Positions 43,733 through 52,776 of a stretch of 52,787 nucleotides of DNA are shown one piece after another (position 1 is the stretch's first letter; every line of letters starts with the position of its first letter). Origin of the DNA: Sphingobium sp. Leaf26 (GTDB lineage Bacteria; Pseudomonadota; Alphaproteobacteria; Sphingomonadales; Sphingomonadaceae); assembly GCF_001421665.1 (NCBI RefSeq), contig NZ_LMKV01000010.1:1-52787 (forward strand), written 5' to 3'. The position numbers were made by a program, and so were the translations under genes. The notes under the pieces were generated by a model, which made no database searches, was not told where the DNA came from, and saw only the letters and a program-made list of their open reading frames with translations.

Positions 43733-46009
43733 TCAGAAACGAAAGCCTGCGCGCACGCCATAGGTGCGGGGCGGGCGAAGCTGGTTGTAGATCACACCAG
43801 GCTTTGCCGGGCTTTGCAGCGAGTTGGCGAACACCAGTTCATTTTCGATATTGTTGACAAAGCCGGTGAGCGAAAAATTGCCCGATGGCGTCTCGTAGGT
43901 CAGACGCGCGTTCGACATCATATAGCTGCCCTGCCGGCCCAGATCGAGGAAATCGAGCGAGAGATAGCGCGATGTCTCGATCCGCGTGTCCATAGCGGCC
44001 GTGATCCGGCCATGATCGCCCAGCTGGATGCCATGCTCATAGCCCAGGTTGAACACCCATTTGGGCGCATTGACCAGCGGTCGCCCCGAACAGTTGACGT
44101 CGAATATGCGCGCGGCCGGCGATGCGCCGGTCAGGGCCGTTGGCGTGACCGCGCAGCCGATGACCGGGGCCGTGCCGGTTGTCGAATAGGCCTGATAGAT
44201 CAGCTCGTCATATTTGGTTTGCAGATACTGGATGTTGGCGGAGAATTGGGCGTTGGCGGACGGCTGGAACAGCGCTTCCAGTTCAAGGCCGTAGATGGTC
44301 GATTTGCCCGCATTTTCGGTGGTGAAGACCGGGCCGAAGATCGGGCCGCCTGGTGTGCTGGCGACCTGCACCGGGCCGAGATGCGAAATCTGCTGGTCCT
44401 TATATTTCCAGTAGAAGGCTTCGGCGTTGAGCTGCACCTTGTTGTCGAAGAAGCGGTTCTTCGACCCGACCGTATAGGCCATCATATTTTCGGGCGCGGA
44501 ATAGTTGCGACCTGTCGCCGCGAACAGCGCGCCCGATTTGAAGCCCGTCGCGGCCGAAGCGTAAAGAAGCGATCGTGGCCCGACGTCGAATTCCACGCCC
44601 GCCTTCCAGGTCAGCTTGTTGAAGTCGATATCGGTGCGCGGGTTGCTGACGATATCTAGGATGATCGGCGTGAAATTACCCTGCGCGGGATTGACGAAGC
44701 CTACAAATGGCAACGTATGGGCCTCGGTCGCCTGGCGCTTGTGGTCGGTCGTGTAACGCAGGCCGCCAGTGACGCGCAAGCTGTCCGACAGCGACAGCGT
44801 CGCCTGACCGAAGGCGGCAAGGCTTTCGGTATCAAGCTGCGAATTGATCCGCGTGCCATTGCTCGCCTGGTCGAACAATTGCCGCGCGCTGACGTCTTCG
44901 GCAAAATAATAGCCGCCTACCACCCACTGCAACGGGCCTGATTGGCTTGCCAGGCGCGTTTCCAGCGACATCTGGCTGGACTCCTCCTGAATGTCGATCA
45001 GGAAGCTCGACGCATAGGATCGGAAATCGAGGTCCGTCTTGCGATAGGCCGGAACGACAGTCAGGGTCGCGAAACCCAGATCGGCATTGACCGTAAGCGC
45101 CGTGCCAAAGAAGCCATTATCCTGATAGCCATCGTCGCTCGCGATCGCCTGCGGCACGGGGCGGGTGGGAGAGCGGGCGACATAGGCCGCGATGACGCGC
45201 GGATCGCTCGGCCCCAATCGCTTCTTGCCGTCCAGCAGCGGCATGATCGTGCCGCCCGATCCCATGCCGCCGACATGAGCATAATCGACCGACAGCGTGG
45301 CATCCAGGCCCGTGCCGGTTTCCCCGCGCAATTGCGCGCGCACCGCCTGCGTGTCTTCATCGTCATAACCATCGCTATAATAGCCGTCGCGCTTCACATA
45401 TTGGCCAGCGATCCGGAACGCGACTTTATCGCCTAAAGGTAGGTTGAGCGCTGCCGAACCCTTCATCGCGTCGTAATTGCCATATTCCGCATTGATATAG
45501 CCGCTGGTCTCGCCCAGCTTGGGCTTGGCGGTGATGACGTTCACGGCGCCACCGGTGGCGTTGCGGCCGTAGAGCGTACCCTGCGGCCCCTTGAGCACTT
45601 CGACCCGTTCAAGGTCATAGAAAAGGCCCGCAGGCGCGGCCGGGCGGGAGAGGTACACGCCGTCGAGGTTGAAGGCCACGCCCTGTTCGGCAAAGGCATT
45701 CGCGCCGAAGGTGCCGACGCCGCGCAGATAGATTTGGGTGAAGGATGCCGCAGGCGCGACCTGTAGGGCGGGCACGACGCGCGTGAGGTCATTGGCCTGG
45801 GTTATGCTCTGCTGCACCAGCGTGTCGCCGGTCACGGCGCTGACGGCGATGGCGGCTTTCTGGAGATTTTCGCTGCGGCGCTGCGCCGTGACGATGATGT
45901 CCGCGATGCCGCCCCCATTCGCCTGATCATTGCCCGCTCCTGCCTGAGCGTGAACGGGTGAGATCGGTGCTAGAAAAACGGCGGCGGTCGCTAGCAGGGC
46001 TGCCTTCAT
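43733..46009 (-). CDS. TonB-dependent receptor
   Basis: 758 residues. Signal peptide MKAALLATAAVFLAPISPVH and cleavage near AQAGAG. The plug has DIIVTAQRRSENLQKAAIAV, TQIYLRGVGTFGANAFAEQG and RVEVLKGPQGTLYGRNATGG. Ends YGVRAGFRF with terminal Phe. The plug belongs to the same catabolic receptor group as the receptor of the glycosidase operon, so the locus has two uptake channels, perhaps for glycoside and aglycone. It is divergent from a LysR gene that also precedes the ring-cleavage operon, which suggests shared control. Confidence 0.95.
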   Translation of the reverse strand: MKAALLATAAVFLAPISPVHAQAGAGNDQANGGGIADIIVTAQRRSENLQKAAIAVSAVTGDTLVQQSITQANDLTRVVPALQVAPAASFTQIYLRGVGTFGANAFAEQGVAFNLDGVYLSRPAAPAGLFYDLERVEVLKGPQGTLYGRNATGGAVNVITAKPKLGETSGYINAEYGNYDAMKGSAALNLPLGDKVAFRIAGQYVKRDGYYSDGYDDEDTQAVRAQLRGETGTGLDATLSVDYAHVGGMGSGGTIMPLLDGKKRLGPSDPRVIAAYVARSPTRPVPQAIASDDGYQDNGFFGTALTVNADLGFATLTVVPAYRKTDLDFRSYASSFLIDIQEESSQMSLETRLASQSGPLQWVVGGYYFAEDVSARQLFDQASNGTRINSQLDTESLAAFGQATLSLSDSLRVTGGLRYTTDHKRQATEAHTLPFVGFVNPAQGNFTPIILDIVSNPRTDIDFNKLTWKAGVEFDVGPRSLLYASAATGFKSGALFAATGRNYSAPENMMAYTVGSKNRFFDNKVQLNAEAFYWKYKDQQISHLGPVQVASTPGGPIFGPVFTTENAGKSTIYGLELEALFQPSANAQFSANIQYLQTKYDELIYQAYSTTGTAPVIGCAVTPTALTGASPAARIFDVNCSGRPLVNAPKWVFNLGYEHGIQLGDHGRITAAMDTRIETSRYLSLDFLDLGRQGSYMMSNARLTYETPSGNFSLTGFVNNIENELVFANSLQSPAKPGVIYNQLRPPRTYGVRAGFRF

Positions 46010-46096
46010 GGTCGTCTCCTCTCCAAATGCGCGCGCCTGATCCGGCGCGTCTGTCAGGAAAGCCTAGACAGGAAGGGCGCATAGGTTAAATCATTT

Positions 46097-46111
46097 GATC
46101 TTATCGTTATC
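46097..46111. promoter_or_regulatory. Candidate LysR box, GAT-N9-ATC
   Basis: gat (46097-46099), nine bases, atc (46109-46111) form a symmetric half-site pair in the 123-base gap between the receptor and LysR genes. NodD-type boxes use the related ATC-N9-GAT spacing, so this is only suggestive. Confidence 0.3.
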
Positions 46112-46132
46112 CAATCATGGAATGGATGGATC

Positions 46133-47047
46133 ATGCGTTTTCGCGGCCTCGACCTCAACCTGCTCGCTGTGTTTGAAGGGTTGATGCAAACCCACTCGGT
46201 GTCGGAAACAGCGCGTCAGATGCATCTGAGCCAGCCCGCCATGAGCGCTGCGTTATCGCGGCTGCGGGATTATTTCGGTGATCCTCTGCTCGTCAGTCAT
46301 GGCAAGCGCATGTATCCGACCGCTTTTGCCGAAAGCCTCTCGCCCTTGGTGCACGAATGTCTGGGAGGGATTGAATCGCTGCTCGCAACATCGGCATCGT
46401 TCGATCCGCAATCGTCCCAGCGGCTGTTCAGGGTCATCGCGTCCGACTATGTCGTCGCCGCCGTCATCGCACCCTTGCTGACGCGCCTTGTCGTCGAAGC
46501 ACCGGCGATCACTGTCCAACTCATGTCCCCAAGCGAACAAAGCACGCCGCTGATCACGGCGGGCAAGGCTGACCTGATGATCAGCCCGCGTGAATTTCTG
46601 TCCCAGGATCATCCGACGGAATTGCTGTTTGAAGAGCAGCATGTGGTGGCCGGGTGGAGCGGTAACGATCTGCTGTCTGCACCCCTGAACGAAAAGCGCT
46701 TTCTGGCGGCAGGCCATGTCGCGATCGCAATCGGCACGCTATCCAACGCGGCTTTCGCGGACCGACAATTGGCCCTCATGGGCAAGCATCGGCGGATCGA
46801 GGTATCTGCCTCGTCCTTCACGACCGTACCTTGGCTGCTGGTCGGGACGCAGCGGCTCGCGATCATGCACGAACGGCTGGCGCGCGCTGCGGCCCAGATG
46901 TTCCCGATCGTCTATCAACCCCTGCCTTTCCCCTTCCCCGTCATGGAAGAACTGGTGCAGTTTCATCAGACCCGCGCCGCAGACGAAGGCCTGCGCTGGC
47001 TACGATCACAATTGCGCACCGCCGCAATCCATAAATCCGATGGATAG
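46133..47047 (+). CDS. LysR-family regulator (NodD/NahR-like subgroup), second
   Basis: 304 residues. RGLDLNLLAVFEGLMQTHSV, then ARQMHLSQPAMSAALSRLRD and FGDPLLVSHGKRMYPT, again the NodD/NahR-like N-terminus. The effector domain starts near residue 90. The gene lies between a divergent TonB receptor and, 81 bases downstream in the same direction, the FAD monooxygenase operon, so it probably controls both. Its resemblance to the other LysR of the locus is in the DNA-binding part; the ligand domains differ considerably. Confidence 0.94.
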   Translation: MRFRGLDLNLLAVFEGLMQTHSVSETARQMHLSQPAMSAALSRLRDYFGDPLLVSHGKRMYPTAFAESLSPLVHECLGGIESLLATSASFDPQSSQRLFRVIASDYVVAAVIAPLLTRLVVEAPAITVQLMSPSEQSTPLITAGKADLMISPREFLSQDHPTELLFEEQHVVAGWSGNDLLSAPLNEKRFLAAGHVAIAIGTLSNAAFADRQLALMGKHRRIEVSASSFTTVPWLLVGTQRLAIMHERLARAAAQMFPIVYQPLPFPFPVMEELVQFHQTRAADEGLRWLRSQLRTAAIHKSDG

Positions 47048-47063
47048 ATAATCATCCAAACAA

Positions 47064-47076
47064 TCGAATTTTGATA
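47064..47076 (+). promoter_or_regulatory. Candidate T-N11-A LysR box before the ring-cleavage operon
   Basis: tcgaattttgata fits the T-N11-A rule with near-symmetry (atcgaa/ttttgat), about 50 bases before the FAD-monooxygenase start, and is followed by a long T-run. Plausible activator site for the upstream LysR protein. Confidence 0.35.
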
Positions 47077-47128
47077 TTTTTTTTCCACGCTAGACTTACC
47101 CCCTCAAGATAAGAGTGGAGAGCGAAGT

Positions 47129-48244
47129 TTGGACGCGCAGCGTATCCTCGTCATCGGTGGTGGCATCGGCGGGCTGACCGCCGCGATCGCGCTCCGCGCG
47201 AAAGGGCATGATGTCCATGTCATCGAACGTGACCCGGACTGGTCGGTCTATGGTGTCGGCATCATCCAGCAGTCGAACGTGGTTCGCGCGATGAGCGAAC
47301 TGGGGCTGCTGGACGATTATCTCTCGGCAGGCGTGGGCTTCGACGCGGTGGAAATATTCCTGCCGGACGGCACGATGATCGCGCGGGTTCCGTCACCCCG
47401 GCTCGTCGAGGGCAAGCCCGCCAATGTCGGGATCGGTCGCCGCGCGCTGCACAAGGTGCTGGGCGATCGCACGCTGGCCAACGGAGCAACTGTCCAACTC
47501 GGTGTCACAATCGCGTCGATCGAAGATGATGGCGCTGGCGTTCATGTTGGTTTTTCGGACGGCAGCTCTGGATATTATGACCTCGTGATCGGCGCCGACG
47601 GGGTCTATTCGCAGACCCGGTCTGCCTTGTTCCCGCACGGACCAGAGCCTCAGTTCACCGGGCAAGCGGTATGGCGCTATAATTTCGCGCGACCGGCTGG
47701 GCTGGATGCCTTGCAGGTCTATAATGGGCCAACCGGGGTGGGGCTGGTCCCGATCTCCAGCACCCTCATGTACATGTACGTAACCACGCCGGAGCCGGAA
47801 AATCCGCGCTATCCAAGGGACGGTCTGGCCGCCGCCATGCGCGACAAGTTGATGCAGACGGCGCCGGCCATCCGCACGCTTGCCGAGCAGATTACAGATG
47901 ATGAGGGTGTGGTCTATCGACCGCTTGAAGGGCTTCTGGTCGAGGGGCCATGGCATAAGGGCCGGGTTGTTCTGCTGGGCGACGCCGTCCACGCGACCAC
48001 GCCGCACCTGGGGCAGGGCGCCGGCATGGCGATCGAAGACAGCCTGGTGCTAGCGGAAGAATTGTCGCGCCATGACGATCTGGAAGTCGCCCTCACCGCC
48101 TATCGCAATCGTCGTTTCGATCGCTGCGCCTACATCGTGCGTGAAAGTCTGGCGATCTGCCATGGCCAGATCGGCCGGGGTCCGCCGGTCGACAACGCCA
48201 AGGCCACCCACGCCATGTTCGCAATCGTCGCGCAGCCGATCTGA
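47129..48244 (+). CDS. FAD-dependent aromatic monooxygenase (PHBH fold)
   Basis: 371 residues from a TTG start at 47129 with GTGGAGAG upstream. The dinucleotide-binding motif is ILVIGGGIGGLTAA (G10-G15), the DG motif VIGADGVYSQTR lies near 155, and the GD motif LLGDAVHATTPHLGQGAG near 284. Group A flavoprotein hydroxylase using NAD(P)H and oxygen to add a hydroxyl to a phenolic ring. It heads an operon with an extradiol dioxygenase, so it likely makes the catechol-type or trihydroxy ring that is then cleaved. This pairing is known for naringenin breakdown (FdeE/FdeC of Herbaspirillum), among other pathways. Confidence 0.93.
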   Translation: MDAQRILVIGGGIGGLTAAIALRAKGHDVHVIERDPDWSVYGVGIIQQSNVVRAMSELGLLDDYLSAGVGFDAVEIFLPDGTMIARVPSPRLVEGKPANVGIGRRALHKVLGDRTLANGATVQLGVTIASIEDDGAGVHVGFSDGSSGYYDLVIGADGVYSQTRSALFPHGPEPQFTGQAVWRYNFARPAGLDALQVYNGPTGVGLVPISSTLMYMYVTTPEPENPRYPRDGLAAAMRDKLMQTAPAIRTLAEQITDDEGVVYRPLEGLLVEGPWHKGRVVLLGDAVHATTPHLGQGAGMAIEDSLVLAEELSRHDDLEVALTAYRNRRFDRCAYIVRESLAICHGQIGRGPPVDNAKATHAMFAIVAQPI

Positions 48245-48275
48245 GGCGCGCACCATTTTTCCTGGAGTTTCCATC

Positions 48276-49178
48276 ATGAGCCGTGTCACTGAAATTCGTT
48301 ATGTCGGCTATGCCGTTCCCGACCTGGAGGCCGAACGCGCGTTCTATGCCGACCAGTGGAAGCTGGTCGATGCCGGAGAGAAGGACGGCATGGTCTATTT
48401 CGCCGCGGACGGCGGCGAAGAGGGCTATGTCGTGCGCCTGCGCGCCGCCGACGAGAAGCGCATCGACGTGATCGCGCTGGCGGCCGACAGCCGGGCGGAT
48501 GTGGATGCGCTGCACGACAAGGTGGCGGCATCTGGTGCGCGCATCATCTTCGCACCGAAGGATCTTGATACGCTGGGCGGCGGCTATGGCTTTCGCTTCT
48601 TCTCGCCCGATGGCCTGCCTTTCGAGATTTCCAGCGACGTCACCGCGCGCGCGCCACGCGCGCTAAGCCGCTGGGAGGGTATCCCGCAGAAGATCAGCCA
48701 TATCGTACTCCATTCGCCCGATCACAAGGCGATGGCGCAGTGGTTCTGCGACGTGCTGGGGTTCAAGATCAGCGACTGGCTGGGCGACTTCATGTGCTTC
48801 CTGCGCTGCCATGCGGCGCATCACCGCATGGCGATCCTGCCTGGACCGCCCTGCCTCAATCATGTCGCTTATGACATGCTGAGCGTCGATGACATGATGG
48901 TGGGCATCAACCGTCTCAAGCACAAGGGCACCGACATTCGTTGGGGTCCGGGCCGGCACACGGCGGGCAACAATACCTTCAGCTATTTCACCACGCCCGC
49001 GGGCTTTGCGGTCGAATATACGTCGGAGTTGGAGAACGTGGATTTCGAAAGCCATGAGGCCAAGGTGCATGTCCCTGGCCCCAAGACGATGGACCAGTGG
49101 GGCATTGGCGTAGGCGGTCCGCAGACCATGCCGCACCCAGAGGCCGATACAGGCCTGTTCCAGGCCGTAGAAGTTTGA
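48276..49178 (+). CDS. Extradiol ring-cleavage dioxygenase (VOC, type I)
   Basis: 300 residues with two tandem VOC modules. The C-terminal module keeps the Fe(II) ligands expected of BphC-like enzymes: H142 (KISHIVLHSPD), H196 (CLNHVAYDM) and E247 (FAVEYTSEL). The outer-sphere segment GPGRHTAGNNTFSYF is also conserved. Start 48276 follows GGAG. It would open a catechol-type ring next to its hydroxyls to give a muconic semialdehyde-type product. It sits 31 bases after the monooxygenase and 15 before a hydrolase of the sort that cleaves ring-fission products. Confidence 0.94.
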   Translation: MSRVTEIRYVGYAVPDLEAERAFYADQWKLVDAGEKDGMVYFAADGGEEGYVVRLRAADEKRIDVIALAADSRADVDALHDKVAASGARIIFAPKDLDTLGGGYGFRFFSPDGLPFEISSDVTARAPRALSRWEGIPQKISHIVLHSPDHKAMAQWFCDVLGFKISDWLGDFMCFLRCHAAHHRMAILPGPPCLNHVAYDMLSVDDMMVGINRLKHKGTDIRWGPGRHTAGNNTFSYFTTPAGFAVEYTSELENVDFESHEAKVHVPGPKTMDQWGIGVGGPQTMPHPEADTGLFQAVEV

Positions 49179-49193
49179 AGGGGAGTAGAAGTC

Positions 49194-50351
49194 ATGGCCC
49201 TGTTTGAATATTTCCCAAACTATATCTGGAACCTGTCGGTTGCGATCGCGATGGAAAGCGGCGCGCAGATGGGTGAAATCATTGATATGTGCCAGCCGAT
49301 CCGCGACGCGGCGGCCACCGGCGCAGATGCCGGCACCCCGCAATTCATGGCGCAGTGGGCGGCGATGGGCGACAAGTTGATCGGGCTGGCGCAGGAGGAT
49401 GAAGCGCGCGACCGGGCCTTTTCGGCTTCCAACAAGCTGGAGCGGGCTGCCCTCTATCTTATCACCGCCGAACGGATGCAGGGCCATGGCCATCCGGGGC
49501 GCAAGGACACCTATGCCAAGGCGCTGGCTGCGTTCGAAAAGTCGACTAAGCTGGGCGGCCTTGATCGCGAGCGGGTGGACATCCCACTTGCGACCGGCAC
49601 CATGCCCGCCCTCTACACCCGCGCGCCTGGTGCAGGCCGCAAGCCTGTCGTCGTCTATTGCAACGGCCTCGATAGCTGCAAGGAACTGCTCTACTGGTCG
49701 CGCCTGCCGCAAGCCCTTGCGCGGCGCGGTATATCGACGCTGTGCGTCGATCAGCCCGGCAGCGGGGAAGCGCTGCGTTTGCAGGAACTGCCCGTCGATC
49801 CGCACAGCGAAAGCTGGGCCAGCAAGGCGGCGGACTGGCTGGAAACGCAGGTTGATGTCGATCCCGCCCGCATCGGCATGACCGGCATTTCGCTGGGCGG
49901 CCATTTCGCGCCGCGCGCCGTGGCCTATGAACCGCGTTTCGCCAGCGGTGCGGTATGGGGCGCCAACCATAACTGGGCGGAGGTGCAGCAGAAGCGGCTC
50001 AACCGCGAAGGCGAGAACCCGGTGCCCCATTATTGGGCGCATGTCATGTGGGCGTTCGGCGCGAGCGACATGGAGGATTTCCACGCGAAGAGCGCGGACA
50101 TGAACCTTAACGGCCATATGGACCGGATCACCGTGCCTTTCCTGGTGACGCACGGCGCGAAGGATCGGCAGATCAGCCTGTCCTATGCCGACGATCTCTA
50201 CGACCAGCTCGTCAACAGCCCGCGCCGCGAGAAGGTGATCTTCACCGACCGCGAAGGCGGGGTGGAACATGTCGGTGCGGACAATATGGCCTATGGCCGC
50301 GATGTCATCGCCGACTGGTTCGCCGAAACGCTGGGCGGCCGGACAGAATGA
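49194..50351 (+). CDS. Alpha/beta-hydrolase, FrsA/DHPON-hydrolase-like
   Basis: 385 residues. A helical N-terminal part (about 1-125) precedes the hydrolase fold. VVYCNGLDSCKELLYW is the oxyanion region, GMTGISLGGHFAPR is the nucleophile elbow (Ser near 231), then THGAKDRQIS supplies the Asp and GGVEHVGADN the His. This architecture matches 2,6-dihydroxypseudooxynicotine hydrolase and FrsA-like proteins. The former breaks a carbon-carbon bond, so cleavage of the ring-fission product is a reasonable role. It follows the dioxygenase by 15 bases and overlaps the next gene by four. Confidence 0.9.
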   Translation: MALFEYFPNYIWNLSVAIAMESGAQMGEIIDMCQPIRDAAATGADAGTPQFMAQWAAMGDKLIGLAQEDEARDRAFSASNKLERAALYLITAERMQGHGHPGRKDTYAKALAAFEKSTKLGGLDRERVDIPLATGTMPALYTRAPGAGRKPVVVYCNGLDSCKELLYWSRLPQALARRGISTLCVDQPGSGEALRLQELPVDPHSESWASKAADWLETQVDVDPARIGMTGISLGGHFAPRAVAYEPRFASGAVWGANHNWAEVQQKRLNREGENPVPHYWAHVMWAFGASDMEDFHAKSADMNLNGHMDRITVPFLVTHGAKDRQISLSYADDLYDQLVNSPRREKVIFTDREGGVEHVGADNMAYGRDVIADWFAETLGGRTE

Positions 50352-51139
50352 GCCGCTGTTTCATCGATCTGTCGATCACGCTCGACAATGATGTGGTGTC
50401 CGATCCACCGTTCCTGCGTCCCAAAATCACCTATCAGACGCATGGCGAGACGGTGGCCGAACTCCAGCATTTCTTCCCCGGCGTCACGGCCGACCAGACG
50501 CCGGACGGGGCGGGTTTTGCGGCTGCGGAATGGGTGACGCTGACGACGCATAACGGCACGCATCTCGACGCGCCCTATCATTATCATCCCACCATGGATG
50601 CCAAAGACGGTAAAGCTGAGCGGGCGATCACGATCGATGAAGTGCCGCTCGACTGGTGTTTTCGTCCGGGTGTGAAGCTCGACTTCCGCCATTTTCCCGA
50701 CGGCTATGTGGTCACGGCCGCGGACGTCGAGGCTGAATTGGCCCGCGTCGGCCACGACCTCCAGCCGCTTGATATCGTCCTTGTCAACACGGCGGCGGGC
50801 AAGGCGCTGGGGCGGCCCGACTTCGTCGATGTCGGTTGCGGCATGGGCTATGAGGCGACCATGTATCTCACCACCCGCGGCGTGCGCGTCACCGGCACCG
50901 ATGCCTGGAGTTGGGACGCGCCGTTCAGCTATACAGCGCAAAAGGTGAAGGAAACCGGCGACACGTCGCTGATCTGGGAAGGGCATAAGGCGGGCCGGGA
51001 CATCGGCTATTGCCACTTGGAAAAGCTGCACAATCTGGAAGCGCTGCCGTCCCACGGTTTCACCGTCAGCTGCTTCCCGCACAAGATCAAGGGCGCTTCG
51101 GCCGGGTGGACCCGCGCCGTCGCCATCATCGAGGATTAA
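50348..51139 (+). CDS. Cyclase-family metal-dependent hydrolase
   Basis: 263 residues. The metal site HNGTHLDAPYHYHP (H68, H72, D74, H78) is that of the cyclase/kynurenine-formamidase family, which hydrolyses amide, lactone or ester-like bonds. Near the N-terminus DLSITLDNDVVSDPP is also typical. Start overlaps the hydrolase stop (ATGA) and the next gene follows after four bases, so translation is coupled. Within the operon it may open a lactone or hydrolyse an intermediate after ring cleavage; the actual reaction cannot be read from sequence. Confidence 0.92.
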   Translation: MSRCFIDLSITLDNDVVSDPPFLRPKITYQTHGETVAELQHFFPGVTADQTPDGAGFAAAEWVTLTTHNGTHLDAPYHYHPTMDAKDGKAERAITIDEVPLDWCFRPGVKLDFRHFPDGYVVTAADVEAELARVGHDLQPLDIVLVNTAAGKALGRPDFVDVGCGMGYEATMYLTTRGVRVTGTDAWSWDAPFSYTAQKVKETGDTSLIWEGHKAGRDIGYCHLEKLHNLEALPSHGFTVSCFPHKIKGASAGWTRAVAIIED

Positions 51140-51143
51140 GGCC

Positions 51144-52100
51144 ATGCGCCTCGCGACTTTGGACAATGGCGCCCCCGACGGCGCGCTGGTCATCGTGTCA
51201 CGGGATGCGACGCGCTGCCTTCCCGGCGCGCCCGTCGCCGATACGTTGCAGCAGGCGATCGAGCAATGGACGGTGGCCGAGCCGCACCTGCGGGCGATCG
51301 CCGATCGGCTGGATCGCGGGGAGGGGGCGCTGCTCGACCATGCGCTTCTGCTCGCGCCGCTGCCGCGTGCCTGGCAATGGCTGGATGGGTCGGCCTTTCC
51401 CCAGCATGGCGAACTGATGCAAAAGGCGTTCAACCTGCCCCCGATCGAAACGGAATGGCCGCTCATGTATCAGGGGCTGTCAGATCGCTTCCTGTCGGGC
51501 ACGCAGGACGTGCCGCTGCCCAGCGAGGATGACGGCATCGATTTCGAGGGGGAGTTCGGCATCATCACCGGTGCCGTGCCGATGGGAACGACGCCGCAGG
51601 ATGCCCTGAGCCACATCAAGCTCGTCCTCCTCATCAACGACTGGTCGCTGCGCGCGATCGCGCCCATCGAGATGAAGACGGGATTCGGCTGGGTTCAGGC
51701 AAAGCCCGCCTGCTCGGTCGCACCCTTTGCCGTAACACCGGACGAACTGGGCGAGGCCTGGGCGGACGGCCGGGTCCATCTGCCGCTGCACGTCACGCTC
51801 GACGGCGTCTGGTTTGGGCATCCCCATGGCGGGGAAATGGCGTTCGGCTTTCACGATCTTGTCGCCCACGCCGCGCGCACCCGTGATCTGGTCGCGGGGA
51901 CGATCATCGGATCGGGCACGGTGTCGAACGCTGCCTATGACGAGGTCGGTTCCTGCTGCCTGTCCGAACGACGCGCCATAGAGATGATCCGCGATCATGC
52001 ATCACAAATACCGTTCCTGAAGTTCGGCGATCGTGTCCGTATGGAGGTCCCCGGCAACCATTTCGGGCACATTGACCAAAGGGTAGTGTTAGCTGGATGA
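51144..52100 (+). CDS. Fumarylacetoacetate hydrolase family protein
   Basis: 318 residues. The FAH metal-binding acids are visible as E135-x-E137 (IDFEGEFGI) and D166 (LINDWSLR). Further conserved pieces are QAKPACSVAPFAVTPDEL and the late glycine-rich GTIIGSGTVSN. These enzymes hydrolyse C-C bonds of beta-diketo acids or hydrate/decarboxylate ring-cleavage products. Last gene of the FAD monooxygenase operon, four bases after the cyclase gene. It probably cuts the final acyl intermediate into central metabolites. Confidence 0.94.
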   Translation: MRLATLDNGAPDGALVIVSRDATRCLPGAPVADTLQQAIEQWTVAEPHLRAIADRLDRGEGALLDHALLLAPLPRAWQWLDGSAFPQHGELMQKAFNLPPIETEWPLMYQGLSDRFLSGTQDVPLPSEDDGIDFEGEFGIITGAVPMGTTPQDALSHIKLVLLINDWSLRAIAPIEMKTGFGWVQAKPACSVAPFAVTPDELGEAWADGRVHLPLHVTLDGVWFGHPHGGEMAFGFHDLVAHAARTRDLVAGTIIGSGTVSNAAYDEVGSCCLSERRAIEMIRDHASQIPFLKFGDRVRMEVPGNHFGHIDQRVVLAG

Positions 52101-52776
52101 CCTTGGTGGCAGGACGACTTGGGCAGAATTACGGAGAGTGCTGTCCGCCCTCCTTTGGATCGACATGTTTTGCATCAGTGACCAGATTTTCCCGAATTTT
52201 CTGCCTGATGACGCGCTAGTGTCGCGCCATCGATCCAGCGCGCGCGCGGTTGGCTCTACCCAGTTTCCACTGCTTGAGCTTCGAATGCGATGCCGAGCCT
52301 CCCGCGCACCGCTACAAAAATGGCAGTGAGATTATCCATAAGCCAAGTTCCTCCTGCGCACATCGACCCTTTGTAGACGCTCAGCGGCGAGCATCTGATC
52401 TACAAGTGCTGACGGTCCGCTTTTCCGGCTGCTATTGACCAAAAGCCAAGCGTCCACTCCATGGCCGAGGAGCGTCTGGTGCCAACGGAAGCTGACGATC
52501 GCGCCGGTCAAAGCGACCGATTGGTATAAGGCGCTGGCTTAGGGACATTGGAACAGGCGTGCTGATGGTGGAAATTGCCACACTGCTTATCGCCGATCGT
52601 AGTTTCGTGTGCCGACCTATTGTTCTCTCTATGTTCTCATGTCAAATCGTACGAATCAGATGTAATCACTGTTCGCGATCAGTTGATCGGCTGTTCGCCG
52701 TCAGCACCAATGGCACAGATTTGAGGTTTTGATTTAAGGAGGGTTGGGGCTTGGTCGTAGTGACGAAGGAACGAAG
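52101..52776. other. Gene-poor right end
   Basis: No frame with protein-like features on either strand. The only structure noticed is the 22-bp-period repeat near 52669-52704. It may mark the edge of the catabolic locus and the start of a mobile element. Confidence 0.4.
52669..52704. repeat. Two imperfect direct repeats, 22-bp period
   Basis: ctgttcgcgatcag (52669-52682) and ctgttcgccgtcag (52691-52704) match at 12 of 14 positions. Repeated short motifs of this kind occur at ends of some insertion sequences; there is no independent support here. Confidence 0.4.

Noticed and set aside
48663..50270. 535-residue open frame on the minus strand
   Set aside because: Antisense to the extradiol dioxygenase and alpha/beta-hydrolase genes, with no recognisable domain.
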